A stretch of DNA of 64,000 nt. Source: Salsuginibacillus halophilus. Its GTDB lineage: Bacteria; Bacillota; Bacilli; Bacillales; Marinococcaceae. The stretch spans positions 186,001-250,000 of the forward strand of contig NZ_PYAV01000002.1 in assembly GCF_003014715.1 (NCBI RefSeq), given 5' to 3'. The notes beneath the pieces are model-generated. The model was not told where the DNA came from. It searched no databases and saw nothing but the letters and a program-made list of their open reading frames with translations. The translations under genes were made by a program, and so were the position numbers. Below, piece by piece: positions 16,781 through 25,576 of this stretch. Numbering within the stretch: the stretch's first letter is position 1; each line of letters starts with the position of its first letter.

Positions 16781-17713
16781 TTATGACTGTCTTTCTGATG
16801 TCTGCATATGCGCAGGTATGTCATTAATAGAAAGTTCTCCATCTTGCTGTTTCTCTTTTGCAAGCCACTGCTTGAATATATAGCCGATAGTGATACCGTA
16901 GGCAATTTCCTGCATAACTTTCATTAATACACCTGCCAATTGTTGATCAAGGTGCGTATTTAACGTTAATAATGCATTTGAGGTGTTAAACATGCTCATC
17001 GGCACATCACTGCCGGCTGGTACACAGTAAGCCATTACTTGCGACCATACCGCCGGATCTGTGTATGTGCTATAAATCGGCTCGCCAGCAAAAATAATTA
17101 ACGCACAAGCCGGCGTAATTAATAGACCATTTGCAAAAACGTAGCCGATGCGCCGTAAATCCGAAAGTCCATCTACTGTTGGCAGTGGCGAAAGCATGTG
17201 CCACCACATGAGCATTGCAGCAAGCAGTAAGGCAATCTCGTAGATGCTGTGCAGGCCAACATTCAGCATTAACATATCAAAAACAACGGGCATGTGATAA
17301 AACGAAAATAAAGCATTAAATAACAAAAGTCCCAGGACCGGATGAAACACAATTTTATGCAATACTGGTACCTTTTCTTCTAGGCCTTCATACAAATACT
17401 GAATTAGCCAACGGGGCAGCGCTAATAGAATCAACGGTACCGCTAAAATATAAACGAGCACCATTTGAAACATATGTACACTGAACACCATGTGTCCGAG
17501 CGCATACAACGGACCGCCCCATCCAAAATAAATCGCTGTTAATCCTGTAACAAACATGAGGTCCTGCCCAGGTGTTTGCGGCTCGCTTAAAGGAAAGCGG
17601 TGACGCATACGCCTTGTAATATAAAAATATAAAAGAAAGACGATGAATAAAATGACGAGCAGTTCCGGTGTAAATAAACCACGGAACGAAAAAGTTGAAA
17701 AGTATTCGCCCAC
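16781..17713 (-). CDS. ctaG: CtaG-type cytochrome c oxidase assembly factor
   Basis: This 310-aa polytopic membrane protein has about seven hydrophobic segments: LFTPELLVILFIVFLLYFYI, the GLTAIYFGWGGPLYALGHMVFSVHM region, LLLFNALFSFYHMP and others. It has the histidine-rich features of the caa3_CtaG family (HMVFSVHMFQM, FYHMPVVFD, MWWHMLSPLP). Bacillus CtaG is needed for caa3 oxidase formation. Together with the SCO gene and the redoxin-like gene downstream it forms a copper/oxidase maturation cluster. The oxidase structural genes are not in this window. Confidence 0.9.
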   Translation of the reverse strand: MGEYFSTFSFRGLFTPELLVILFIVFLLYFYITRRMRHRFPLSEPQTPGQDLMFVTGLTAIYFGWGGPLYALGHMVFSVHMFQMVLVYILAVPLILLALPRWLIQYLYEGLEEKVPVLHKIVFHPVLGLLLFNALFSFYHMPVVFDMLMLNVGLHSIYEIALLLAAMLMWWHMLSPLPTVDGLSDLRRIGYVFANGLLITPACALIIFAGEPIYSTYTDPAVWSQVMAYCVPAGSDVPMSMFNTSNALLTLNTHLDQQLAGVLMKVMQEIAYGITIGYIFKQWLAKEKQQDGELSINDIPAHMQTSERQS

Positions 17714-17905
17714 AGCAACTTCTCCTTTCTAATCATTGTGTTGCTATGAAACCTCTACACGTAATATAGCATATTTTTTTCATCATCAAATGAATAAGAT
17801 GTTACAATTTTGCTTCTTAAGCATTAGGCTGACGTGTTTTAAAGTAAAAAACTGTGGTATGATATGAAAAGGTGCGACCGGCATTCCACGGATAGGAGGA
17901 AAACC

Positions 17906-18358
17906 ATGAAGATCTATGAAGTTACCTCACAAGCAACAAACGAAGAAATAGAACAGATCGCCAACTTACTTATGGGGCAGATGGAGTCGATTGGTGAAGA
18001 TCACGCATATGACCGTTTAAGAACTGCTATGGATGAAGCGCTAAGCGAAGAGGCCCCAGCGCATTTAGTCGTTGCAGAAAAAGATGGTGAAATGCTTGGT
18101 GCTGCATTTTTTAACGTAAGTATAAGCCTTGCCAAAGGTGGCTCTTATATTTGGCTTAACGATTTATACGTACATAAATCTCACCGGAATCAAGGGATCG
18201 CTAAGAAACTGCTCCGTCACGTCATTCACTGGGCTGAAAACCATAATATGAAAGGAATTGAGCTTGAGACCGGAGTTAATAACCAAGCAACGAAGGCCTT
18301 GTATAACTCATTAGGTTTTTATGACATCGTTTCGAAGCGATATGGTTTTCGGTTTTAA
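17906..18358 (+). CDS. GNAT-family N-acetyltransferase
   Basis: The ATG at 17906 is chosen for TAGGAGG eight bases upstream, rather than the in-frame ATG 42 bp earlier. The 150-aa product shows the GNAT fold: HLVVAEKDGEMLGAAFF, LNDLYVHKSHRNQGIAKKLLRHVIHWA (the R-x-x-G-I/A acetyl-CoA loop), and IELETGVNNQATKALYNSLGFYDI near the C-terminus. The substrate cannot be told from sequence. It precedes azlC by 29 bp and may be cotranscribed with it. Confidence 0.85.
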   Translation: MKIYEVTSQATNEEIEQIANLLMGQMESIGEDHAYDRLRTAMDEALSEEAPAHLVVAEKDGEMLGAAFFNVSISLAKGGSYIWLNDLYVHKSHRNQGIAKKLLRHVIHWAENHNMKGIELETGVNNQATKALYNSLGFYDIVSKRYGFRF

Positions 18359-18387
18359 ACTTTAACAGATATGAAGGTGTTTTAAAC

Positions 18388-19113
18388 GTGCAGACAACAA
18401 CGCTATCAAGCACACCCTCACCTTTTTTACGCGGGCTTACCGACGGCTTACCTCTAGCTGTTGGATACGCACCGGCAGCCATCACTTTCGGTTTTTTAGC
18501 TGCTTCCACACATTTAACAATGGTGGAAGCTGTTTTAATGAGCATGCTCGTATTTGCCGGTGCAGCTCAATACATGGCTTTAAACTTAATCGCGTTAAGT
18601 ACAGGTGTGCTAGAGATTATCTTAACCACTTTTGTCGTTAATATTCGTCATTTACTTATGAGTATATCTTTAAATGAGAAAGCTGAAAAAGACCACCCAT
18701 TGAAAAAAGCCGGGTATGCATTCGGAATCACAGACGAAGTTTTTACTGTAACTTCGACAAAAGAAGCTCCTGTACCAACAGGCTATATTACTGGTGTTTT
18801 TCTCATGGCTTACATGAGCTGGGTTGTTAACACCGCACTTGGTCATGTGGGCGGGGCCCTTCTCCCTGAAGTTTTACAGCAAAGTATGGTGATTGCACTA
18901 TATGCTTTATTCCTCGCGCTCCTTGCACCTGCAATGCGCTCAAGTCGAAAAGTTATTTCTCTAGCTGTTCTCGCTGCCGGACTGAACGCTGCATTTGGTC
19001 TTGTCATCGCAGAAGGGTGGGCAATTATTGCTGCAACATTAACAGCCAGTGTGATCGTAGAAATGATTGTGCCGCTTGAACAAAGCGACAATCGAAAGGA
19101 AAGTGAGCCTTAA
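18388..19113 (+). CDS. azlC: AzlC-family branched-chain amino acid exporter, large subunit
   Basis: The start is GTG at 18388, with GAAGGTG upstream. The 241-aa product is an inner-membrane protein with the AzlC signature at the start (FLRGLTDGLPLAVGYAPAAITFGFLA), then GAAQYMALNLIA and NIRHLLMSISL. AzlC pairs with small AzlD to export branched-chain amino acids or analogues such as 4-azaleucine. Its stop overlaps the azlD start by one base (TAATG), a sign of translational coupling. Confidence 0.93.
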   Translation: MQTTTLSSTPSPFLRGLTDGLPLAVGYAPAAITFGFLAASTHLTMVEAVLMSMLVFAGAAQYMALNLIALSTGVLEIILTTFVVNIRHLLMSISLNEKAEKDHPLKKAGYAFGITDEVFTVTSTKEAPVPTGYITGVFLMAYMSWVVNTALGHVGGALLPEVLQQSMVIALYALFLALLAPAMRSSRKVISLAVLAAGLNAAFGLVIAEGWAIIAATLTASVIVEMIVPLEQSDNRKESEP

Positions 19114-19424
19114 TGTCTTATGAAATGATGCTATTAATTCTTGGCATGGCCGTCGTTACTTATATTCCGCGAATGGTTCCCCTCGTTTTTTTAAATAATA
19201 AAAAGATGCCGTCAAAACTTGAGGGCATCCTGCACAATGTACCATACGCCGCACTTGGCGCATTAATTTTTCCTGGAATTTTATTTGCCGCTGAAACCAT
19301 CTGGCTTGGTCTTGCCGGCGGTGCCACAGCTCTTATTCTCGCATGGCGTGGCCATCACATGATGACCGTTGTCATTGCCTCAATTGGCACCCTGCTTGTG
19401 TTGCAGCTTCTTTTTCCTGGTTAA
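19113..19424 (+). CDS. azlD: AzlD-family branched-chain amino acid exporter, small subunit
   Basis: This 103-aa protein has three to four membrane segments and the typical AzlD patterns YIPRMVPLVFL and VPYAALGALIFPGIL. It overlaps azlC by one base. Its TAA shares bases with the stop of the convergent lipoprotein gene on the other strand. Confidence 0.92.
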   Translation: MSYEMMLLILGMAVVTYIPRMVPLVFLNNKKMPSKLEGILHNVPYAALGALIFPGILFAAETIWLGLAGGATALILAWRGHHMMTVVIASIGTLLVLQLLFPG

Positions 19425-19885
19425 AGCGAAAACGAGAGAGTGCGCACTTTCTCATCCACTTCTTTATCATTCCACTGAAAAGCTTTGAATACCGCTGTTA
19501 CATGCACTGCTTCAGCCTGCAAATCTCCCGTTTCTAACTGCCAAGTATCACTGTCTCCAGAAGGAATTTGAACTTCTTCAAGTGCCTGGGTAAACATTTG
19601 ACCTTCTGAAGAGTTAAATACAACATTGTCAGATTCATCTTTTAAGATGAATCTGACTTTTTCAGCTGAAGGAAATGTTAAATTTAAGTCCTCGTCTTCA
19701 CGGTTGAAAATTGTCAAACGAAGCGACCAGCCTTGTTCTTTTTTCACCGCTTCGCTTTCTATATGCCACGCCTGATCAAGCACAGTAGCTGAAGCTGCAT
19801 GCGTTTCTTCACTTTCCGACCCACAGCCTGCTGCAAACGCTAGAAAACTCATAAAAAAGAAAATGGCTCTTAATTTATGATACAC
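19421..19885 (-). CDS. Lipoprotein with BsuPI-type (intracellular proteinase inhibitor) domain
   Basis: The start is GTG at 19885, preceded by AAGGGGG. The 154-aa product has a lipoprotein signal with lipobox FAAGC, then a beta-rich domain. LRLTIFNREDEDLNLTFPSAEKVRFIL and SEGQMFTQALEEVQIPSGDSDTWQ match the BsuPI domain (strand - FxxG/A - W-S-x-G-x-x-F-T-Q). The founding member is a cytosolic protease inhibitor, but many homologues are lipoproteins of unknown role, as here. The stop overlaps the azlD stop, so the genes are packed tail to tail. Confidence 0.75.
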   Translation of the reverse strand: MYHKLRAIFFFMSFLAFAAGCGSESEETHAASATVLDQAWHIESEAVKKEQGWSLRLTIFNREDEDLNLTFPSAEKVRFILKDESDNVVFNSSEGQMFTQALEEVQIPSGDSDTWQLETGDLQAEAVHVTAVFKAFQWNDKEVDEKVRTLSFSL

Positions 19886-19915
19886 GTTAAGCCGCCCCCT
19901 TACTCATCCCTTGCG

Positions 19916-20761
19916 CTAGCCATCACGCCGGAATGAACCGTAAATATCCGCTGTATTTACAATGTTTGTGAACGCATTAGGATCCTGGTCATGAATGACT
20001 TGTTTTAATGAATACAATTCGTACCTTGTGATGACAATCATTAACACTTCTTTATCTGTTTCATCATATCCGCCTTTTGCAGGCATTCGTGTAATACCCC
20101 TAGTAATATTTGCATGCACCGCTTTACGGACTTCTTCCGGTTTTTTCGTCACCACCATAGCTGTCAACTTCACATGACGGGTATGAATCATATCAATGAT
20201 GCGCGAAGTTACATAAATCGCTACGAGGGTGTATAGAGCAGCTTCCCAGTCAAATAGCAATCCGGAGAAAACGACGATCATGCCGTTTAAGATTAAAAAG
20301 TACATGCCGACCGGGCTGTCATTCATGCGCGCAAGTACAAGAGCGATAATATCAAGGCCACCAGCAGAAGCCCCGTACCTTAATGGCAGCGCTGCTCCAG
20401 CCGCAGAAATCACTCCGCCGAACACGGCGTTCAACAATATATCCCCGGAAATCTCTTGAACCGGGACAACTTCTAAAAAGAAGGTTGTCAAAGCAACGTG
20501 CAAAAAGCTGTAAAACGTAAATAATTTACCGACTTTCACCCACCCAAGCACGGCAACAGGAATGTTAAGTAAAAAAAGGAGTACACCTGCAGATAACGGA
20601 ACAAGTGCTGCGAATAACTGTGCAACCCCGGTCATCCCACTTGCAAACACATCTGCAGGAATTAAAAATAAATTTAAACCTACAGCCACAGCAAGAGCGC
20701 CGATGATAATAACACCGACTTTCGTTAATTCCATTCGCAAGGTTGTATTATGTGTAATCAA
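19916..20761 (-). CDS. YitT-family membrane protein (DUF161 plus DUF2179)
   Basis: I place the start at TTG 20761, because GAGGTGA lies five bases before it. An upstream TTG at 20800 is in frame but has a poorly spaced site. The protein has five to six membrane segments (VGVIIIGALAVAVGLNLFLIP, MTGVAQLFAALVPLSAGVLLFLLNIPVAVLGW and others). A C-terminal cytoplasmic DUF2179 domain ends KGGYDETDKEVLMIVITRYELYSLKQVI...NTADIYGSFR. YitT-like proteins are common in Firmicutes in several paralogues; the function is not established. Confidence 0.9.
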   Translation of the reverse strand: MITHNTTLRMELTKVGVIIIGALAVAVGLNLFLIPADVFASGMTGVAQLFAALVPLSAGVLLFLLNIPVAVLGWVKVGKLFTFYSFLHVALTTFFLEVVPVQEISGDILLNAVFGGVISAAGAALPLRYGASAGGLDIIALVLARMNDSPVGMYFLILNGMIVVFSGLLFDWEAALYTLVAIYVTSRIIDMIHTRHVKLTAMVVTKKPEEVRKAVHANITRGITRMPAKGGYDETDKEVLMIVITRYELYSLKQVIHDQDPNAFTNIVNTADIYGSFRRDG

Positions 20762-20883
20762 ACGGCTCACCTCGTCTATGTCCCCAGGATTTTTAATCAA
20801 TCCTTGTTCAGCAGTTCTCGAAAAACATCGAAGCTTTTAAACTGTATCAATTCACTTATCAATGCTCTTTTTCCATTGTACAC

Positions 20884-20919
20884 GAAAAAAACAAGGGTTA
20901 CTAGCAACCCTTGTTTTTT
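20884..20919. terminator. Intrinsic terminator (bidirectional)
   Basis: ACAAGGGTT pairs with AACCCTTGT around a short loop. It has T-runs on both strands. It ends the small YtxH-like gene on the minus strand, 10 bp after its stop codon. Confidence 0.85.
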
Positions 20920-20929
20920 CAACATCATA

Positions 20930-21256
20930 TTACTTCTGCTTTGTGTATTCGGCTCCATCTTTTGTTGGTTCGAAGGTTTCTTCTTCAGTTTCCTGCTTTT
21001 CATTAAAATGAAGGACAGAATACATTGCGCCTTCATCAACCATTTTATTATCTGCTAAATCATGAGGGTCCGAATGCCCTACTTTTTCGCGAAGTTTTTC
21101 ATCTTCATCTTCTTTGCTCATGCCTTTAAGTTGTGCAATGGCGCGCTGAGACGTATGCATCAACCTTTCCCGCTTTTCTTCATCGCGCAAAACGTAGGCG
21201 GCGGTACCAACAGCACCAGCAATAAGTGAACCTAAAAGAAACTTTCCATTGGCCAT
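20930..21256 (-). CDS. Small membrane-anchored YtxH-like protein
   Basis: This 108-aa protein starts MANGKFLLGSLIAGAVGTAAYVLRDEEKRERL: one glycine/alanine-rich membrane segment followed by a charged cytoplasmic tail. That N-terminal pattern resembles YtxH-domain proteins. The tail is highly acidic (EETEEETFEPTKDGAEYTKQK), and no enzyme motif is seen. It is a monocistronic unit closed by a terminator. Function unknown. Confidence 0.65.
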   Translation of the reverse strand: MANGKFLLGSLIAGAVGTAAYVLRDEEKRERLMHTSQRAIAQLKGMSKEDEDEKLREKVGHSDPHDLADNKMVDEGAMYSVLHFNEKQETEEETFEPTKDGAEYTKQK

Positions 21257-21335
21257 GACATGCTTCCCCCTTTAAAGGTATGCTATGTAATATCATACCC
21301 GCTGAGCTGAAATATAAACCGGAAAAGTCAAAAAA

Positions 21336-22289
21336 TTAATTCTCTGTTGTAAACAAAGGAGCGACATGTCGGTGCCATAAGCCGATTCGTTCGATTTCGT
21401 TACGATCATCCGCTATAAACCAAATTGAACCTTCGCGTACATCATATACACGTACTGTTTTTCCAACAGCTTCGAATTCTTCATAACTGCTCCCATACAT
21501 CCTGCGCGCCTCAAATAGATCATCGCCAACCGCCACATTTTTTGAAGTTGCATAATCTTCATCTGAAGCAATTAAATAAGTAACCGTTTCACCTTTAATT
21601 TCAATCTGTACATCCGGTACATCTCCGCTGCGTTCTTCACCAAAGCGATTCGTATAATTAAATTGATTCATACCGCCATGAAACCCAATTTCATCTGCAG
21701 CTTTGCCATACCCAGTTTTCCAATCTGCATTAAATGCATCTTCTGCACTTGCACGCGTTGCACCTACAGGAACGCCGGAAAATCCTAATAAACTCCCTGT
21801 CTCTAAATGCAGACGAGCAGGATCATCGAACCAGTAAGCCTGCACACCGAAATGCTCCACATTGCGAAGGGCAACGGACTCACGATTATCGACCTGCTGC
21901 ACCCAGCCTTCCTCATCGAGCACATCATAAGGCCGCTCGTCTTCAAAAGGGTGGTTAACACCTAATGCTTCCTGAACATCGCTATATTCATTCAAGGCTT
22001 GTACAGCCGCTGCTACCGGAAGAAAGATCTCTCCGCCGGCCCAAAAAGGTGCACCGCCATAATTTTGCTCTTGACCATCGATGTAAACTGGAATATCCGG
22101 CTGCAGCTCGTCAAATTCCGGATGTTCTTCCTCATCAAGGTCTGCATCTTCTACTTCTTCTTTCAACTGTTCAATGTCACCGAGCAGGTCTCGGGGAAAC
22201 TCCCCTTCTGCTGTTTCTTCTCCTTGAAGGTTTGCCGTGAAGGCGAAAAAACAAATGACTCCTGCTGCTGATAGAATGGTTCGTTTCAT
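21336..22289 (-). CDS. Secreted protein with stalk-like region and CAP-associated-type domain
   Basis: This 317-aa protein has an N-terminal signal peptide (KRTILSAAGVICFFAFTANLQG) and an acidic linker (residues 25-65). Next comes a segment like copper-amine-oxidase-N stalk domains (IPVYIDGQEQNYGGAPFWAGGEIFLPVAAAVQAL). The C-terminal region has two short repeats: FSGVPVGATRASAEDAFNADWKTGY and KNVAVGDDLFEARRMYGSSYEE. Both follow the G-x-x-x-x-x-A-x-x-x-G/Y pattern of CAP-associated or YlaC-like domains that measure a string of beta strands. No catalytic residues are visible. The role is probably at the cell surface, which is an inference. Confidence 0.6.
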   Translation of the reverse strand: MKRTILSAAGVICFFAFTANLQGEETAEGEFPRDLLGDIEQLKEEVEDADLDEEEHPEFDELQPDIPVYIDGQEQNYGGAPFWAGGEIFLPVAAAVQALNEYSDVQEALGVNHPFEDERPYDVLDEEGWVQQVDNRESVALRNVEHFGVQAYWFDDPARLHLETGSLLGFSGVPVGATRASAEDAFNADWKTGYGKAADEIGFHGGMNQFNYTNRFGEERSGDVPDVQIEIKGETVTYLIASDEDYATSKNVAVGDDLFEARRMYGSSYEEFEAVGKTVRVYDVREGSIWFIADDRNEIERIGLWHRHVAPLFTTEN

Positions 22290-22452
22290 GCTTTGCGCCG
22301 CCTCTCCTATTTCTTTCTATATTTCTAGTATACACGTCAAGTTTCATTAAAAAAAGCTCGACGGGAAAGACGGTAGCTCATCTAAATAACAGCCGGCAGA
22401 TCAAACCTCGCTTTCCTGCCAAACGACCTGCCGGTATGCAGCATTTTTTAAT

Positions 22453-22596
22453 TTAAGGACGCCGGCCGCTTACTAAGTTAAAGATACCTACAATCAGGGC
22501 AATTACGAGCAGTAAATTAATTAAACCGCCGCCAATCTCAAAACTGAATCCAAGTAGCCATAAAACGATTAGAATACCAACTACAGTCCACAACAT
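22453..22596 (-). CDS. lmo0937-family small membrane protein
   Basis: This 47-aa gene has a GAGGAGG site 9 bases before its ATG. The product has two membrane segments (MLWTVVGILIVLWLLGF and GLINLLLVIALIVGIFNLV) and ends SGRRP. This pattern is that of the lmo0937 family, widespread in Firmicutes and often linked to stress regulons. No function is established for it. Confidence 0.85.
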   Translation of the reverse strand: MLWTVVGILIVLWLLGFSFEIGGGLINLLLVIALIVGIFNLVSGRRP

Positions 22597-22708
22597 AAAT
22601 GAACGCCTCCTCGAGTGTAAAGTTATTGCTTCTGTCGCTTACATTCCTGTTTAGAAAATGTTTTAAACGAAAACTTTTACACAAAGCGAACTACTTTACA
22701 AGAAACGG

Positions 22709-22839
22709 CAGCGTGTAGACAAACTTTTAAGAAAAGCGAAGGCTGACGTCTTTTTTCGGCGGACGCTTGCACCCGGAGCTCGGAGCAGTAAGCTGTGCGA
22801 GAACCTTAGGTGATGTTTTTAGAAAACATTCTACTGTAC
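22709..22839 (+). repeat. Internally deleted copy (D) of the terminator-associated repeat
   Basis: It begins CAGCGTGTAGACAAACTTTT, has the left-end block GAAGGCTGACGTC and CGGCGGACGCTTGC, and then jumps straight to the right-end block CGGAGCAGTAAGCTGTGCG. About 300-450 bp present in the long copies is missing. The right end is diverged. It fills most of the 300-bp space between the lmo0937 gene and the end of the AI-2E permease gene; the remainder holds nothing else I can identify. Confidence 0.75.
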
Positions 22840-22898
22840 CGAAAGAAGGCTTCTTTATTCAAATTTGAACCACGCGACGAAGGTATCACGTGTATAAC

Positions 22899-23987
22899 TT
22901 AATCCGTATTCGCTTGACGAAGTTTAATCAACCGGTACGTATTACTTGCGATCACTTTTACAACTGCATATGTCGGAACAGCTAAAATCAACCATAAAAT
23001 ACCACCGAAACGGCCGGCAACAAGTAAAAGCAGTAAAATCGTAACCGGGTGGATTTGCAGTTTTCTCCCCATGACTTGTGGAGATATAATGTTGCTTTCA
23101 ATCTGCTGCACAATCACGACCACAATAACGACAAGCAGTCCCATAAGCCAGGAGTCAAATAAACCAACAACGACGCCGGGAAACGTTCCTATCCAAGGAC
23201 CTACAAACGGGATCACGTTCGTAAACATCGCAACAAGCGCCAGCACCAGCGGATAATCTAAGTCAATTATGAGATATCCGATATAAACAAGGACCCCGAC
23301 GCAAAAGCTGACAATGACCTGCCCCTGAATATAGGAACTTAAGGCGTGATCCATATCATTAAAAATTCGGCGTGCTTCATGTTCGTTTCGGGTGGAAAGG
23401 AACCGAAAAACTTGATCCGGCGCTTTCCCGCCTTCTTTAAGCATGTAATACAGCACAAAAGGGATGATGATTAAGACGATAAGGAAATTAGCAATTGTCC
23501 CTACATATCCTGTAATATTTGTTCCGATATTTCGGACAAAGTCATTCACAACAATTGCCGCTTCACGTGTAAGTTCCTCCCACGTGTATTGATCCGTCTG
23601 TTCAATAAATTGACCAATTAGTTCATTTTCCTGCAGATTTATAAATGTGACCTGCGCTTGATAAACAATGCGCGGCACTGTATTGATTAAACTATTAAAC
23701 TGATTTTGAACTTCCGGCCCTACTGTTAATATGAACATTGTAAGTCCACCTACAGCAGATAAGTATAATAGTAAGATTGCAACCCCGCGCGGGATCCAGT
23801 TTGCTAATAGACCGACAAGCGGGCGAAACAAGTAATAAAGCACACCGGCAACGGCAATTGGTGCAAACAAAATCTGCAGTACTGTAAACATTGGTTGAAA
23901 TACAAACTCAATTTGCTTCAACATAAATATAATTAATGCAGCTAGCAAAACCCCGTATCCTATACGAAAATACTTCCCTTGAGGCAT
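22899..23987 (-). CDS. AI-2E (PerM/YubA) family transporter
   Basis: The start MPQGKYFRIGYGVLL at 23987 is preferred over a 26-residue upstream extension, because GTGGTGAT lies just before it. The 362-aa product has the family layout. Paired N-terminal membrane helices come first, then a soluble middle region (NQFNSLINTVPRIVYQ...WEELTREAAIVV). C-terminal helices contain NVIPFVGPWIGTFPGV and QQIESNIISPQVMGRKLQIHPVTILLLLLVAG, both typical signatures. Members export autoinducer-2 in E. coli or act as Na+/H+ antiporters in halophiles; the substrate here is unknown. Confidence 0.9.
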   Translation of the reverse strand: MPQGKYFRIGYGVLLAALIIFMLKQIEFVFQPMFTVLQILFAPIAVAGVLYYLFRPLVGLLANWIPRGVAILLLYLSAVGGLTMFILTVGPEVQNQFNSLINTVPRIVYQAQVTFINLQENELIGQFIEQTDQYTWEELTREAAIVVNDFVRNIGTNITGYVGTIANFLIVLIIIPFVLYYMLKEGGKAPDQVFRFLSTRNEHEARRIFNDMDHALSSYIQGQVIVSFCVGVLVYIGYLIIDLDYPLVLALVAMFTNVIPFVGPWIGTFPGVVVGLFDSWLMGLLVVIVVVIVQQIESNIISPQVMGRKLQIHPVTILLLLLVAGRFGGILWLILAVPTYAVVKVIASNTYRLIKLRQANTD

Positions 23988-24327
23988 ATCATCACCACTT
24001 TTATCAATATCAAACGAAGACTTTACGAGCTTTCGTTTTGTAGGTACGCTAAATCTACTTATCAATCTCGAAATAGAAAATGTTTCTACAACACTATGCT
24101 TATTTTAAGACGGGATGTATTGTACATGCAATTATTCTCATCACTTAAGGTCGTTTTACAAAACAGCACTAACTTTATTATACATTACATCTCGTTTTAT
24201 ATTTTTGTGCAAAACACGCTAAGAGCCCAGCTTACAACACTAAACATTGACACCTTGCAAAACCTTTGATTAAATATGTATGCGCAGACTAATATCTGCC
24301 AAGAACAAACATTTGGGGGGAATCTAC
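23988..24327. other. 340-bp intergenic region between divergent AI-2E permease and TAXI genes
   Basis: It is AT-rich and without supported coding sequence. It holds a promoter candidate near the right end (24247-24276) and nothing else I can support. Confidence 0.5.
24247..24276 (+). promoter_or_regulatory. Candidate promoter of the TAXI-TRAP genes
   Basis: A consensus TTGACA (24247-24252) is followed after 17-18 bp by TTAAAT or TAAATA (24270-24276), about 50 bp before the ATG of the binding protein. There is a GGGGGG-type ribosome binding site at 24315-24320. Confidence 0.6.
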
Positions 24328-25383
24328 ATGAAATCACGTCTACTGATGATGCTGGCAATGGGCTTTACAGTTGGTACAGTTCTTGTCGCATGTGGCGAAG
24401 AGCCGGATGGTGATGAAGCGCCGGAAGAAGATGAAGGTGCTGAAGAAGACGGTGCTGAAGAAGACGGCGAAGCTGCCGGTGATGTTGAAGAAGTTACCGA
24501 TATGCAGCTTGGTACCGGCTCTACAGGCGGTACTTATTATCCACTCGGTAATGAAATGGCAACAGTTATGAACGATAACGTAGATTATGATGACTTCTCT
24601 GTAAGCGCTGTATCAACCGGTGCTTCTGTTGAAAACCTTGCAAGTATTGGTCAAGGTGATCTGCAGCTTGGTATGAGTGTTCACCTGCCGGCACTTGATG
24701 CGTACAACGGCGAAGCTGATTTTGACGGCAATCCTGTTGACAACTTCGGTTTTATGGGTCACATCTATCCGGAAGTTATGCAGATTGTTGCACTTGAAGA
24801 TTCCGGCATTGAATCAATTGAAGACCTCGAAGGTGCTGATGTAGCGATCGGTCCAGACGGCTCCGGAACGCAGGAAGCTGCCCGCATTATTCTAGAAGCT
24901 TACGGCCTTGAAGAAGGCGATTATAATGAATACGCAGAAGGCTTTGGCGATGCGGCTAACCGTATGCAAAACGGTAACCTTGACGCATCTTTTGGTCTTT
25001 TAGGTCTACCTAACACAACAATTGAAGAAGATCTAGGCAGCCAGCGTGATATCACGCTTCTCTCAGTTGATGAAGAAGAGCTTACAGATATCGAGGAGAA
25101 CAGCGGTTATGAAGGCATGACTATTGAAGCTGATGATTACAGCTTTCTTGACGAAGATGTCGAAGCTGTAACGGCTTACGCAATTCTTGTTGGTTCTACC
25201 GATCAGATCGGTGAAGACCTCGGCTATGAAATTGTAAAAGGGCTCTATGAAAACACAGATGAAGTCTCCCACCAACAAGGTGAAGCAATGGATATGGAAA
25301 ATATCATGAACGGCTCGAATGATTTACCGCTTCACCCAGGCGCAGAACGTTTCTTTGAAGAAGAAGGGCTCCTTGACGAATAA
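24328..25383 (+). CDS. TAXI-family TRAP transporter substrate-binding lipoprotein
   Basis: The start is ATG 24328 after TTGGGGGGAA. The 351-aa product has a lipobox (TVLVACGEE) and then a strongly acidic linker of Glu/Asp/Gly repeats (residues about 22-52). A TAXI solute-binding domain follows, recognisable from MQLGTGSTGGTYYPLGNEMATVMN, VSAVSTGASVENLASIGQGDLQLGMS, DLEGADVAIGPDGSGTQEAARIIL and a C-terminal LHPGAERFFEEEG. TAXI proteins bind small carboxylates such as glutamate or C4 acids for sodium-driven TRAP uptake; the substrate here is not shown. The permease follows 193 bp downstream after a hairpin. Confidence 0.93.
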   Translation: MKSRLLMMLAMGFTVGTVLVACGEEPDGDEAPEEDEGAEEDGAEEDGEAAGDVEEVTDMQLGTGSTGGTYYPLGNEMATVMNDNVDYDDFSVSAVSTGASVENLASIGQGDLQLGMSVHLPALDAYNGEADFDGNPVDNFGFMGHIYPEVMQIVALEDSGIESIEDLEGADVAIGPDGSGTQEAARIILEAYGLEEGDYNEYAEGFGDAANRMQNGNLDASFGLLGLPNTTIEEDLGSQRDITLLSVDEEELTDIEENSGYEGMTIEADDYSFLDEDVEAVTAYAILVGSTDQIGEDLGYEIVKGLYENTDEVSHQQGEAMDMENIMNGSNDLPLHPGAERFFEEEGLLDE

Positions 25384-25394
25384 TAAAGCTCTTT

Positions 25395-25431
25395 TAAGAA
25401 CATAGGTGAAAGCCGCCTATGTTCTTTTTTA
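25395..25431 (+). terminator. Hairpin with T-run between the TAXI gene and the TRAP permease gene
   Basis: AAGAACATAGG pairs with CCTATGTTCTT, followed by TTTTTT. It lies 12 bp after the stop of the binding protein. It could act as a partial terminator giving more binding protein than permease, as in many transport operons. Confidence 0.8.
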
Positions 25432-25576
25432 TGAAATTTTTTAAAAAACTTCATGGTTTATTGAGACACTCTACATATTTTTTTGTTATGATAAGACTAC
25501 ATTTTGCCCAAAACCGCTATAAACTTTTCCTTAGCGGCATAAGCTGAAAAAATGAGTTTTAAAGGTGGTGACTTCG

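Noticed and set aside
17815-17850. Possible remnant of the repeat (CTTAAGCATTAGGCTGACGTG) upstream of the GNAT gene
   Set aside because: Only about 12 bases resemble the repeat's left end and the TGTAGACAAA terminus is missing, so chance similarity cannot be excluded.
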